From: an uncultured Bacteroidota bacterium
GTDB taxonomy: Bacteria; Bacteroidota; Bacteroidia; Chitinophagales; Chitinophagaceae
Reading direction: 5' to 3'
NCBI GenBank assembly: GCA_903882805.1
Contig: CAIRYK010000048.1
Span: 1 to 64,000, forward strand
DNA: 64,000 nucleotides
Shown here: piece by piece, positions 1 to 10,099 of the stretch
How positions within the stretch are numbered: position 1 is the first letter of the stretch
Layout of the letters: each line of letters begins with the position of its first letter
Notes under the pieces: model-generated
The model's database searches: none
The model's input: only the letters and a program-made list of their open reading frames with translations
Told to the model about the DNA's origin: nothing
Translations under genes and position numbers: made by a program

Positions 1-2
1 CG

Positions 3-3000
3 GCGGCAATTACAGGTACAACCAATGTTTGCGCGGGTCTCACCACAACTCTTGCTGATGCAACAAGCGGTGGTACATGTAGCAGCAACAACGCTAATGC
101 GACAGTAGGTTCTACATCTGGTATTGTAACCGGCGTAACTGCAGGTACATCAACGATTACTTACATGCTGAGCACAGGTTGTATCTCAACAACCAATATG
201 CTGGTTAATCCATTACCGGCAGCTATTACTGGTACAATCAATGTTTGCGCAGGCTTAACGACAACATTGAGCGATGCAACATCTGGCGGTGCCTGGAGTA
301 GTTCAAACGCGAATGCAACTGTAGGTTCAACAACCGGTATTGTAACCGGCGTAACAGCAGGTACGTCAACTATTACTTACAGGTTACCTACTGGCTGTAT
401 TGCAACCATAGGCATGCTGGTTAATCCTATACCGACCTCCATATTAGGAACAGCAAATGTATGTGAAGGGCTTACAACTACGTTAACAGATGCAACACCT
501 GGAGGTGTATGGAGTATTAGCAACGCAAATGCAACTATTGGTTCGACAACTGGTATTGTAACCGGTGTTGCAGCAGGTACATCTACAGTATCCTATACAT
601 TGCCTTCTACTGGCTGTTATAATACCAGATCTTTCGTAACAAATCCGCTACCAGCCGCTATTTCAGGTATTATGAATGTTTGTCAAAGTTCAAGCAGAAC
701 TTTAACAAACTCAATCGCTGGCGGTACCTGGATCGCTTCAAACACGAATGTTACCATCGGACTAACATCAGGTATATATACAGGAGTTAATGCGGGTTCA
801 TCTACGATTACCTACACTTTACCAACTGGTTGCATAGCCACAACAGTGGTGATTGTTTACCCATCGGCGCCTATTGTAGGCGTTGCGGGAGCCTGTACAA
901 CACAAACTACAACGCTAACAAATGCTAATTCTGGCGGTGTTTGGTTATCAAGCGATGCAACTGTTGCCACAGTTGGCGGGTCTACTGGAGTAGTCACTGG
1001 TATTACCGCAGGAACTGCTATTATCTCCTACTTATTGCCTACCGGCTGTGTTAATATGATGACGGTTACAATATCAAATCTACCGGCGGCTATTACAGGA
1101 GTTGCCCGTGTCTGCGCTGGTTCTTCTACAACGCTTGCCAATACCGTATCGGGCGGCACATGGAGCAGCAGCTCGACTGCTATTGCAACGGTTGGATTGA
1201 ATACCGGTGTTGTTAATGGTGTACTCGGAGGCACAGCAACTATTTCCTACATCACAGGCATAGGTTGTCAGACCACAACTTCATTGCTGGTCGACCCAAG
1301 TTTGCCAATAACTGGCACTACTGTTAACTATGTAGGATTATCAACTACTTTGTCTAACGCTGTATCAGGCGGATTGTGGAGGAGCAGTAGCACTGCAATT
1401 GCTACCGTAGGTTCAACTTCAGGCGATGTTTTGGGTGTTGCTACTGGCACCGCCACTATCAGCTATACGCTTCCTACAGGATGCTTGCGTACAACAACCA
1501 TCGTTGTTAATCCTGCGCCTCCAGTTATTACAGGAGCAACCAGCGTATGTATGGGTCATACGGTTATGCTAAGTAACATTCTTGCAGGTACCTGGAGCAG
1601 CGGTAATACGCTTATAGCCACAATTGGCGCGACCACAGGCATCGTTACGGGTATCAATGCTGGTTTTGTAAATATCTACTACACCTTCGCAAGCACGGGG
1701 CTGCGTATCTCTTATCCGTTCACTGTAAATAGAGAAACACCTGTTACCGGTCCATCAAGCGTTTGCACTGGCCAAACCATCAATTTGTCGAACTCTGAAG
1801 CAATGGGAACATGGACAAGTAGCGCGCCTTCCATCGCTGCTGTATCTACAGGTTCGGGCGTTGTTACGGGCATAGCAATCGGTTCGGCTATCATTTCTTA
1901 TACACTTCCTACTGGTTGTATGTCTAGCGCTCCGGTGAGCGTATATCCGCTGATGCCGGTTACTGGTCCGTCTAACATTTGCGTTGGCCAGACTGCTACA
2001 CTAGCGGATGCAACTCCTGGCGGCGTATGGAGCAGCGGCAATAATCTGATAGCTACTATAGGTTCTTCATCAGGTTTGGTTACAGGCATAGCCGCCGGAT
2101 ATGTAAATGTGAGCTATACAATTGCGAGCACTGGTTGTAGGTATATTTTCCCGGTTACTGTAAATGTACTTTCACCAATAACCGGACCTTCAGTGGTTTG
2201 TGAGGGACAAACAATTACGTTGCGCGATGTATCCAGCGGAGGCAGCTGGAGCAGTAGCGATGTATCAATAGTATCTGTTGGCTCTGGTACCGGCCTTGTT
2301 TCCGGTGTAGCTCCAGGTACTGGAATTATTACCTATACATTGTTTACTGGTTGTATTACTACAGCTTCAGTCACAGTCAATCCACTTGCGCCCATCACGG
2401 GTCCAGCGTTTGTATGTCTTGGTCAGACAGTAGCGCTTTCTGATGCAACACCGGGAGGAACCTGGTCAAGCGCAAGTTCGTTGATTGCTAGCGTAGGTCC
2501 GACATCTGGCCTTGTTACAGGAAACACTGCGGGTACAACTAACATTTCTTATACAGTTGGCGGCTGTCGCACTACTACGTCAATATCTGCTGTTTCTTTA
2601 TCCTCTATTTCAGGTATTGGAAATGTATGCGTCGGTCAGACAACAAATTTGAGCTATCTGACGGTAGGAGGTTCTTGGAGCAGTAGCGACATGACGATTG
2701 CAACAGTAGGGTCGGGTAGCGGCGTTGTTACCGGCGTTGCTGCGGGTACTGCCATAATTTCTTACTCTTTCGGAGTTGGTTGCACATCGGTGAAAACAGT
2801 TACTGTCAACACTGTAGCTCCAATAACCGGTAGCGCTAATGTTTGTCTGGGGTCAACAACAACGCTGAGCTGCGCTACACCGGGCGGTACATGGGTTAGT
2901 AGCCGTATGAATGCTTCCGTAGACTATTATACGGGCGATGTAACAGGTGTTGCTTTGGGTACGTCTATTATTTCTTACACAAGTCCTCTGGGTTGCGAAA

Positions 3001-6000
3001 CCAGTATGAATATTCTGGTATTATCAGCTCCGTCTGCAATAACCGGCGCTTCATCTGTGTGCGTTGGCAGTACAGCTACTGTCAGCAGCGCCACTACCGG
3101 CGGTATCTGGACAACAAGTAGCTCTTCAGCCACAATTGGTTCTTCATCTGGCGTAGTGACAGGCGTTGCAGCTGGCCTAGCAGACATAACCTATACTATA
3201 GGCACTGGTTGCACAGCAACTGAAACACTCACTGTCAACCCATTGCCAGCTGCTATTACCGGCGCCGGCAATGTATGCGTTGGAGGAACGATCTCATTGG
3301 CCAATACAACAAGCGGCGGTACATGGTTAACAAGCCGTGGAGTTGCTTCGGTTAATAACACTACAGGAGTTGTTACCGGATTAACATCTGGCGTAGCTAC
3401 TGTTTCTTATGTATTGGGTACCGGTTGTATATCAACAGCATCTGTTTTGGTTAACCCACTACCAGCCGCTATAACTGGTTCGAACAGTGTCTGCGAAGGA
3501 TTTACAACAACGCTTGCCGATGCAACCACTGGCGGCTTATGGAGCAGCAGCAATACCAATGCATCAGTAGGCGCAACAACTGGTTTAGTAACTGGTCTTG
3601 CATCAGGTTCCGCAATAATTACCTATACGCTTTCTACTGGTTGTTATGCAACCACTACTATGAATATAAGTTCTATGGCTCCCGCTATATCTGGAGCTAC
3701 TGCGGTATGCGAGGGGTCTGCAATTACGCTTTCCAATCCTGTTACAGGAGGCTCGTGGTCGGCAAGTAATGCCAACGCCACTGTAGGAGCTTTGTCGGGC
3801 GTGGTAACAGGTGTTACACCCGGTACCACAACAGTGACTTATACATTAGGCTCAGGTTGTTATAGTGTTTCGGCTATTACTATCAATCCGTTACCTGCAT
3901 CAATTTCAGGACCAGCTTCCGTATGTTTAGGTTCGATCACAACGCTTACCAACGCAATGACAGGCGGCCTGTGGGCTGCAAGCAACGGAAATGTATCTGT
4001 TGGATCATCAAGCGGTATAGTAGCGGGTGTGACCGTGGGTACTTCAACCATCACCTATACATTGCCAACCGGCTGTTTGACAACAACTCCAATAACCGTT
4101 AACCCATTGCCTGCGAGCATAGGCGGCGCTACCAATGTGTGTGAAGGACTCAGCGCAACCCTTACCGACGCTACAAGCGGAGGTATGTGGAGCAGCGCAA
4201 GCAGTAACGTTGCGGTTGGTTCGGTAACAGGTGTTGTAACGGGTATATCTGCTGGCGCTGCAACCATTACTTATACATTGCCAACAGGTTGTATTGCAAC
4301 AGCATCCTTCCTGGTTAATGCATTGCCATCGGCTATTACCGGCGCTTCAAATGTATGTGTAGCTTCGTCTGCTACGTTATCGAGCGCAACTACCGGCGGT
4401 GTTTGGTCGACCAGCTCATCAAATGTTACGGTTGGATCTATATCTGGTGTTGTTACCGGTATAACAGCCGGCGCTGCTACAATTACGTATACGCTTTCTA
4501 CAGGTTGTATCGCCACTGCAAATATTGTCGTTAATCCATTGCCAGCAGCAATTGGCGGTACGCTTAATGTCTGCGAGGGTTCTACTGCAACAGTTACTAA
4601 CGCAACTACAGGCGGCTTATGGACCAGCGCAGGTTCTAGCGCAACCGTTGGTTCTGTTTCGGGTGTTGTTTCCGGTATTGCCGCAGGTGTAGAGGACATA
4701 ACCTACACCCTGGGTACAGGTTGCTATACTACTACAAGTCTGTTGGTTAATCCGCTTCCAAGCACGATTACCGGCGCAGCTAATGTGTGCGTTGGCTCGA
4801 CAACTACCATGGCTAACACCACTTCAGGTGGATTGTGGAGTGAAACCAGCGCTTCGATAACTATAGGATCTGCAAGTGGGGTTGTTACTGGTATTTCTGC
4901 AGGCACAGCAACTATTTCTTACATGCTTGGTACTGGTTGTTATACCACGGGTATTATTACTGTCGATCCTTTGCCAGCGCCTATCACAGGTACAACAAAC
5001 GTTTGTATCGGGTTTACGTCTACTTTGAGTAGCGCTACATCTGGCGGTGTTTGGTCGGCAAGTAATGGTAACATTGCCATCGGCTCTACTTCAGGCGATG
5101 TAATAGGTATTACAGCAGGTACCACAACTGTTACCTATACTTTGGCTACAGGCTGTATCAGTACTACAGTGGTATCAGTAAATACTGTGTCGCCAATTAC
5201 TGGCAATACTTATGTATGTATCGCTACTTCGTCTACTTTGGGCAACCCTGTATCAGGCGGAAGATGGAGTAGCAGCAGCACAGCGATTGCTACTATCGGC
5301 TCGATCTCGGGCGTTGTAACAGGCGTCGCTACGGGTACAGCTGTTATCACTTATACTATATCTTCCGGCTGTTTGATAATGACTAGCGTAACGGTCAGCT
5401 CTTCTGCGCCAGCTATTACTGGTCCTTCGGCCGTATGTATCGGACAGTCAATATCGTTGAGCAACATCATACCAGGCGGGGTGTGGAACAGTGGTAATAC
5501 GCTGGTTGCAACCGTTGGATCGTCTACCGGCGTTGTAACAGGTATTTCAGCAGCAGGAGCCAACATTACCTATACTATTGGCTCGGGTTGTAGGTCTGTC
5601 GCCAGTATCACGGTCAATCGTTTGGCGGCAATAAGCGGAGCGGGTCCTGTATGTATCGGCCAAACGCTTGCGCTCACCAATCCTATTTCGGGCGGTGTCT
5701 GGAGCAGCTCATCTACAGCTATTGCCACAATCGGTTCAAACACAGGTATTGTAACGGGTGTTGCTGCGGGTACTGCTACTATATCTTATGCATTAACTAC
5801 CGGTTGCACCGCATACGCAACAATCAGCGTCAATCCATCTGCTCTTATCTCTGGTCCGTCGAGCGTTTGTGTCAGCCAGACAGCTACGCTTAACAGTACA
5901 GTATCTGGCGGCGTTTGGACCAGCAACAACAATACAATTGCTACCATTGGATCGGCAACCGGTATTATATACGGTGTAGCATCTGGAACTGTAAACATGT

Positions 6001-6912
6001 CGTATTCTTTGGGTGGATGCAGAGCAATAACCACTATCAGAGTAAACCCACTGTCGCCAATTGTAGGACCATCTGCAGTTTGTCAGGGTCAGTCGATAGC
6101 GCTTACCGAGGTTGGTTCCGGTGTTTGGAGCAGCAGTGCGCCATCTGTGGCAACTGTTGGTTCTGGTACCGGCGCTGTGATGGGTGTTGCTTCCGGCACA
6201 TCAATAATTTCCTTCGCATTACCTTCGGGTTGTACGGCAACCAAAACCGTACTGGTAAATCCGGTGTCTCCAATAACAGGCCCATCAAGTGTATGCGTTG
6301 GTCAGAATATTACTCTGGGTAATGCTTCTCCGGGCGGTACATGGACCAGCGCTAACAACACTATAGCGCGCGTTGGCACTGCAACAGGCGTAGTAACGGG
6401 CGTATCAGGCGGTTATACTTATATTTCTTATACGCTCGGATCTACAGGCTGCGTAAGCGCTATGGCGCTTACAGTAAACAGGCTGTCGCCAATTACAGGA
6501 GCTACTTCTGTTTGCGAGCGTCAATCGGTAGTACTTTCAAATCCGGATGCGGGCGGTGTATGGAGTAGCGGCAATACGGCATTAGCAACCGTTGGCTCAT
6601 CGAGCGCTATGGTTACGGGCGTGTCGGCTGGCGTAGTCGATATCAGCTATACTACTATAGTTGGTTGTGTGGCAGTACGTAGTCAGGTTGTCAATCCAAT
6701 AGCTGTTATTACTGGTCCGGCGAGTGTGTGCACAACTACGCCGATCACATTGAGTAACGCCACCCCCGGCGGCTTGTGGAGTAGCGGTAACGCAACAATC
6801 GCAAGGGTAGGTTCTATATCGGGTGTTGTTACAGGTTTGTTGGCGGGCGCTACGACTATCTCCTATACTATAAGCAGTACCGGCTGTCGTGCTACTGCTC
6901 CAATTGCAGTTG
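3..6912 (+). repeat. Tandem array of about 216-bp coding repeats
   Basis: Counting the VC/GG-x-W landmark pairs gives 32 consecutive units, the first starting at the left edge and the last ending just before the sorting domain. Unit length is about 70-75 codons. Neighbouring units differ at many codons but keep the two cysteines, the Trp and the TGV-x-AGT core. Sub-types can be seen: units starting with GPS/GPA and a Gln after VCxG cluster in the first third and last quarter, and units with NPLPAAITG linkers cluster in the middle. This suggests block duplication rather than single-unit expansion. Confidence 0.9.
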
Positions 6913-7220
6913 CTGTCTGCAGACTTGTTAACAACGAGTTTGTGCCTGAAGAAAACCAAATGGCGTTGAGTCTGTTGCCTAACCCCAACAAGGGCTCATT
7001 TGTATTGAAAGGTAACTTAAAGACAACTAATGATCAGGAGGTAAGTATAGAAATTACGAATATGCTGGGTCAGGTGGTATACAGAAATACCATCATGGCT
7101 CAAGGTGGATTACTGAATGAGGCTATCGCTCTGGAAAATGAACCAGCGAACGGTATGTACTTGTTGAACCTGCGTGCAGACAGCGAGAAAACAACCATTC
7201 ACTTTGTGATAGGCCGTTAA
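3..7220 (+). CDS. Giant Ig-like (BIG2-type) tandem-repeat surface protein with T9SS sorting domain, 5'-partial
   Basis: The reading frame is open to the left edge, so the gene starts outside the window and the ATG at 165 is internal. What is visible is about 2,400 residues made of 32 repeats of roughly 72 residues. Each repeat has a VC motif near its start, a GG-x-W about 15 residues later, a core resembling bacterial Ig-like group 2 domains (ATVGS-x-xG-VTGV-x-AGT), and a second Cys in a TGC motif. The last 80 or so residues (from about 6955) form a type A T9SS C-terminal sorting domain with the typical LLPNPNKGSF start and GMYLLNL strand. The family role is a secreted, surface-anchored or released adhesin-like protein; that role is inferred. 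An intrinsic terminator follows directly. A related, smaller gene lies at 46408-49530. Confidence is high for architecture and low for a specific function. Confidence 0.93.
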   Translation, partial: AAITGTTNVCAGLTTTLADATSGGTCSSNNANATVGSTSGIVTGVTAGTSTITYMLSTGCISTTNMLVNPLPAAITGTINVCAGLTTTLSDATSGGAWSSSNANATVGSTTGIVTGVTAGTSTITYRLPTGCIATIGMLVNPIPTSILGTANVCEGLTTTLTDATPGGVWSISNANATIGSTTGIVTGVAAGTSTVSYTLPSTGCYNTRSFVTNPLPAAISGIMNVCQSSSRTLTNSIAGGTWIASNTNVTIGLTSGIYTGVNAGSSTITYTLPTGCIATTVVIVYPSAPIVGVAGACTTQTTTLTNANSGGVWLSSDATVATVGGSTGVVTGITAGTAIISYLLPTGCVNMMTVTISNLPAAITGVARVCAGSSTTLANTVSGGTWSSSSTAIATVGLNTGVVNGVLGGTATISYITGIGCQTTTSLLVDPSLPITGTTVNYVGLSTTLSNAVSGGLWRSSSTAIATVGSTSGDVLGVATGTATISYTLPTGCLRTTTIVVNPAPPVITGATSVCMGHTVMLSNILAGTWSSGNTLIATIGATTGIVTGINAGFVNIYYTFASTGLRISYPFTVNRETPVTGPSSVCTGQTINLSNSEAMGTWTSSAPSIAAVSTGSGVVTGIAIGSAIISYTLPTGCMSSAPVSVYPLMPVTGPSNICVGQTATLADATPGGVWSSGNNLIATIGSSSGLVTGIAAGYVNVSYTIASTGCRYIFPVTVNVLSPITGPSVVCEGQTITLRDVSSGGSWSSSDVSIVSVGSGTGLVSGVAPGTGIITYTLFTGCITTASVTVNPLAPITGPAFVCLGQTVALSDATPGGTWSSASSLIASVGPTSGLVTGNTAGTTNISYTVGGCRTTTSISAVSLSSISGIGNVCVGQTTNLSYLTVGGSWSSSDMTIATVGSGSGVVTGVAAGTAIISYSFGVGCTSVKTVTVNTVAPITGSANVCLGSTTTLSCATPGGTWVSSRMNASVDYYTGDVTGVALGTSIISYTSPLGCETSMNILVLSAPSAITGASSVCVGSTATVSSATTGGIWTTSSSSATIGSSSGVVTGVAAGLADITYTIGTGCTATETLTVNPLPAAITGAGNVCVGGTISLANTTSGGTWLTSRGVASVNNTTGVVTGLTSGVATVSYVLGTGCISTASVLVNPLPAAITGSNSVCEGFTTTLADATTGGLWSSSNTNASVGATTGLVTGLASGSAIITYTLSTGCYATTTMNISSMAPAISGATAVCEGSAITLSNPVTGGSWSASNANATVGALSGVVTGVTPGTTTVTYTLGSGCYSVSAITINPLPASISGPASVCLGSITTLTNAMTGGLWAASNGNVSVGSSSGIVAGVTVGTSTITYTLPTGCLTTTPITVNPLPASIGGATNVCEGLSATLTDATSGGMWSSASSNVAVGSVTGVVTGISAGAATITYTLPTGCIATASFLVNALPSAITGASNVCVASSATLSSATTGGVWSTSSSNVTVGSISGVVTGITAGAATITYTLSTGCIATANIVVNPLPAAIGGTLNVCEGSTATVTNATTGGLWTSAGSSATVGSVSGVVSGIAAGVEDITYTLGTGCYTTTSLLVNPLPSTITGAANVCVGSTTTMANTTSGGLWSETSASITIGSASGVVTGISAGTATISYMLGTGCYTTGIITVDPLPAPITGTTNVCIGFTSTLSSATSGGVWSASNGNIAIGSTSGDVIGITAGTTTVTYTLATGCISTTVVSVNTVSPITGNTYVCIATSSTLGNPVSGGRWSSSSTAIATIGSISGVVTGVATGTAVITYTISSGCLIMTSVTVSSSAPAITGPSAVCIGQSISLSNIIPGGVWNSGNTLVATVGSSTGVVTGISAAGANITYTIGSGCRSVASITVNRLAAISGAGPVCIGQTLALTNPISGGVWSSSSTAIATIGSNTGIVTGVAAGTATISYALTTGCTAYATISVNPSALISGPSSVCVSQTATLNSTVSGGVWTSNNNTIATIGSATGIIYGVASGTVNMSYSLGGCRAITTIRVNPLSPIVGPSAVCQGQSIALTEVGSGVWSSSAPSVATVGSGTGAVMGVASGTSIISFALPSGCTATKTVLVNPVSPITGPSSVCVGQNITLGNASPGGTWTSANNTIARVGTATGVVTGVSGGYTYISYTLGSTGCVSAMALTVNRLSPITGATSVCERQSVVLSNPDAGGVWSSGNTALATVGSSSAMVTGVSAGVVDISYTTIVGCVAVRSQVVNPIAVITGPASVCTTTPITLSNATPGGLWSSGNATIARVGSISGVVTGLLAGATTISYTISSTGCRATAPIAVAVCRLVNNEFVPEENQMALSLLPNPNKGSFVLKGNLKTTNDQEVSIEITNMLGQVVYRNTIMAQGGLLNEAIALENEPANGMYLLNLRADSEKTTIHFVIGR

Positions 7221-7247
7221 TACATTATAACCATGAATACCTCCCAG

Positions 7248-7278
7248 CCGCCCCGGATTTTCCGGGGCGGTTTTTTTT
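7248..7278 (+). terminator. Intrinsic terminator of the giant repeat gene
   Basis: Nine-base GC-rich arms (CCGCCCCGG / CCGGGGCGG) enclose a short loop and are followed by eight T residues at 7271-7278, 28 nt after the stop codon. This is a textbook rho-independent terminator. Confidence 0.93.
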
Positions 7279-7710
7279 AGTTTGGGAGGCCCTATATTGA
7301 GAATACTACAATGACAAATCCGATTATCGGCATTGCAATAGTGTTCTATTTAAACGAGTATAGCTGTCCTGCGCTCTCCGAAAAGGGGGATTCTTTGCTA
7401 TATACATCTTAGAATACAAGGTATTAACGTTGAAACGGTAAGGAATAGGTGCGCGCCCTATTACCTGCAAATTAGTTGAAGCGCTTATTGAATAGTTGGA
7501 AATCCAGTACCTATAGCAAAGTTGAACTCCGAGAAATATAAATGTAATAAAAGTATAATATATTTAGCAGCCAAGCGAAGGAACGTTGCAATGAGGGGGT
7601 GTAATATATCTATGTCAGAATTGCACGTAACCCTTTGAGAATTACCAACCAATGGGTATAAATTCACGTCTTTTACAGCACATTTGGTTATTAACCGCTA
7701 TAACTACCTT
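7279..7710. other. Intergenic stretch, no supported gene
   Basis: About 430 nt between the terminator and the next start. The only open frames are short (one 60-codon minus-strand frame at 7485-7667) with no recognisable protein features. Just upstream of the next gene there is a TTTG followed 18 nt later by TACCTTAT, a poor promoter candidate because it runs into the start codon. I see no repeat, RNA gene or clear regulatory element. Confidence 0.5.
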
Positions 7711-9630
7711 ATGATGAATTGGAAATTTCGATTGGCCATCATTTTTATGTTTTTCTCCATCGCAAATGGTTCTGCACAAACTTATAACTGGCTGAAAGGC
7801 GGAGGCAGCACATCGGCAATGACCTACTCTCGCGACTGGGAGCGAGTGACCGCTATGTGTACCGATGACGACAAAAATGTGTACGTAGTGTCGCCGGTAG
7901 GCGACGTAGCTATCAATACCGATACTTTTTTGATGCCCCGCTCTTTTATATGCTGTTCAAGCCTGCCGCACACTCTGGTGGCTAGCTACGACTGTCGGGG
8001 TAATCTAAGATGGGCAAAATTGATAGATGCTTACTATGGCACAGCCAGCAATGGCATCATTTACAGCACGGGCAGCATATACATGACCGGTGCAATGCGG
8101 GGCGGCTACAACCACATAGGCTACGATACCACTTTTAACAAACCCAACCTTTGCAGTTATATCCTAAGTATTGACACAGGAGGTCGTTTAAAATGGGTAA
8201 GGTTCACGGGCAAAGATACTGTAGGCAACGAATGGAAGACAGGTATAATGACTGCTATAAATGGCCCTTACAATAACATTGCTGCTGATGGTCAAGGAAA
8301 CCTGCATCATTACGACTTTGTAAATGCAGGCGCAAGACTGGACTCAACCACTTTTTCCGTAAAGGGCACTTACGACCTCAAATACGACACAATAGGCAAC
8401 TTGCTATCTGTGACCCAATTGGAAATGGATACAAATTCCAACATGACCGGACCTATTATCAATAAACGAAACGGCGCCATGTATGCCACTGTTTATGTAA
8501 CCGAGTCTTGGGGAGGGCGATCGACCAGCCTTGCCGGCTATGATAGGACTGGTCATATTATATGGTATGATACCTGCTACTGGCCGAATGGATACAATTC
8601 ATTGTCTTACGACGAGGGCAGTGGTAAGATATTTGCAATAGGAGCTACCCAAGTCGATTCGACCGGTGTTTCTAAGTTTCCAATTCTCGGTGATACTTTG
8701 GTTGGCAGCGGATATGCCAGAAGCAACCTCCACACAATTCTCACTTTGGATACTTTTGGGCGTATGAAGCGCCACTTCGACGTCAACTTTGAGACTTATG
8801 GGGTGCTTTACGATATAGCAGCGGTACCAGAAGGTAAGGTGGCCGTGGCAGGCATCCTTGTTTATGCCGCTAAATATGGGCCTGACAGTATGGTAAACAC
8901 CACGCACCAACAGGAACCCATGATGGCCGTTTTCGACACCCTAGGCCATTTGCTGCGCTGGGATTATGACAGTTCCAACGAGTTTTACAATTATGGCACC
9001 TCTATAGCAGCCGATAATATTGGCGATATTTATCTTGGCGGCATGGTTTCCAGCAATCTTACTATATCGGGTCTCCCTACTTACTCTTCATCTGGTGGTA
9101 ATACAGATTTTTTTGTAGCTAAATACGGCTACACTTGCGGCTGCACTATAGCCCCCTCTCCTAGTTTTTCCTACTCTGGCGTTGGTACGGTTGCGTTCAC
9201 TTACACAGGCACGCCGGTAATTGACAGTATCAGGTGGGATTTTGGGGATACATCTACTTCTACTGCTACCAGCCCCACACATACCTATACTTATCCGGGC
9301 ATACACCGTGTGTGCGTAACAATATATACCAGTTGCGGACCGGCAACCTATTGTCAATACATCAATATGGAGTCGTTGGGAAATGAAATAGCGACAGCGA
9401 ACGACTTAATAGTTTATCCCAATCCATCTAAAGGGAGTTTTACTATAGAGCATACTGGTAGCGGTTATATATTAAAAATGTATAATTTAATGGGACAGAT
9501 GGTGTTTACAGATGTTATTAATAACAGAAAACAAAGCATCTGCACCACACCACTAGTGTCGGGTAGCTATATTTTACAGCTTACCGACCTCCAAGGAAAT
9601 AGAATAGTAAAAACTATTGTTTTGGAATAA
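7711..9630 (+). CDS. Secreted PKD-domain protein with T9SS sorting domain
   Basis: A protein of 639 residues starting at the ATG at 7711 (or the adjacent ATG at 7714). The open frame extends back to a TTG at 7684, but the ATG gives a clean signal peptide (hydrophobic stretch ending GSAQ). The middle (about residues 40-450) has repeated short segments of the SBBP/beta-propeller look (YDTIGNL, FDTLGHL, DNIGDIYLGG), typical of Bacteroidota secreted propellers. Around residues 490-560 there is a PKD-like fold with the WDFGDTST motif and a THTY strand. The C-terminus (VYPNPSKGSF ... GSYILQL) is a type A T9SS sorting signal. It is probably exported to the cell surface; ligand unknown. It is separated by more than 400 nt on both sides, so probably monocistronic. 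Confidence 0.88.
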   Translation: MMNWKFRLAIIFMFFSIANGSAQTYNWLKGGGSTSAMTYSRDWERVTAMCTDDDKNVYVVSPVGDVAINTDTFLMPRSFICCSSLPHTLVASYDCRGNLRWAKLIDAYYGTASNGIIYSTGSIYMTGAMRGGYNHIGYDTTFNKPNLCSYILSIDTGGRLKWVRFTGKDTVGNEWKTGIMTAINGPYNNIAADGQGNLHHYDFVNAGARLDSTTFSVKGTYDLKYDTIGNLLSVTQLEMDTNSNMTGPIINKRNGAMYATVYVTESWGGRSTSLAGYDRTGHIIWYDTCYWPNGYNSLSYDEGSGKIFAIGATQVDSTGVSKFPILGDTLVGSGYARSNLHTILTLDTFGRMKRHFDVNFETYGVLYDIAAVPEGKVAVAGILVYAAKYGPDSMVNTTHQQEPMMAVFDTLGHLLRWDYDSSNEFYNYGTSIAADNIGDIYLGGMVSSNLTISGLPTYSSSGGNTDFFVAKYGYTCGCTIAPSPSFSYSGVGTVAFTYTGTPVIDSIRWDFGDTSTSTATSPTHTYTYPGIHRVCVTIYTSCGPATYCQYINMESLGNEIATANDLIVYPNPSKGSFTIEHTGSGYILKMYNLMGQMVFTDVINNRKQSICTTPLVSGSYILQLTDLQGNRIVKTIVLE

Positions 9631-10052
9631 TTTATGTAGGTAATAACCGACAATAATAGCTTAAGTATAAACAATTTTTACATAAGAAAATGCAGCACAT
9701 TTAGCATTTCGGCTCCTTCATTTTTTTCATCCACCTCGCCGTCTGCTGTTCTAATGGCTGGTATATGTCCGTTAGATCATCTGTGTGCAGGCAATAGCGA
9801 TAGGGGTAAATATGCTGGCTATTAGGGGGGATAATATGCTCCTATTTTATGGTATTGATTTCGAGACCTTCGGCGCAGGACCTCATTTTCCAATAATACC
9901 GGCGGTGAACCCTCCAACTACGGACATTTTAGCCCTATTAGTCAATGTAAATCCAACATTCAAGTAGGCATGTAAGCTTGCACCAAATGTTTGTCGAATT
10001 TGTGAGTTTAGGCTGCATTTCTTTGAGTTTTCGAGAAAATTCAAAGAATATT
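9631..10052. other. Intergenic stretch upstream of the efflux operon
   Basis: About 420 nt with no convincing gene. A 60-codon plus-strand frame (9785-9967) lacks any family resemblance. The promoter and putative operator of the TetR gene lie at the right-hand end and are listed separately. I see no obvious terminator for the upstream gene. Confidence 0.5.
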
Positions 10053-10083
10053 TTTGAAAAATAAACACTGTTCAGTAAATTTG
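10053..10083 (+). promoter_or_regulatory. Bacteroidota-type promoter of the tetR gene
   Basis: TTTG at 10053-10056 (-33 box) and TAAATTTG at 10076-10083 (-7 box, consensus TAnnTTTG) are separated by 19 nt, the spacing known for the primary sigma factor of Bacteroidota. The ATG at 10100 is 17 nt downstream of the -7 box. A dyad (10062-10074) sits inside the spacer, which fits autorepression. Confidence 0.72.
10062..10074. promoter_or_regulatory. Putative TetR operator, site 1
   Basis: TAAACA-C-TGTTCA is an imperfect inverted repeat (5 of 6 arm positions pair) lying between the -33 and -7 boxes of the tetR promoter. The surrounding 16-mer at 10062-10077 recurs with 15 of 16 matches at 10739-10754 before the outer-membrane channel gene. 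Assignment to this TetR protein is inferred from position, symmetry and duplication. Confidence 0.6.
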
Positions 10084-10099
10084 CACTGTAAAGTAGATC

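Noticed and set aside
134-211. Direct repeats at the left edge as a possible CRISPR array or satellite
   Set aside because: The periodicity (about 216 bp) is in frame with protein repeats and there are no short identical repeats with unique spacers.
4271-4699. Several minus-strand frames within the giant repeat gene, beginning with similar sequence
   Set aside because: They recur once per repeat because the repeat itself recurs. Their similarity to each other is a by-product of the coding strand.
7485-7667. 60-codon minus-strand frame between the two first surface genes
   Set aside because: No family resemblance, no promoter, in an AT-rich spacer.
9785-9967. 60-codon frame upstream of the TetR gene
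   Set aside because: No signal, domain or plausible promoter; length is within chance expectation.
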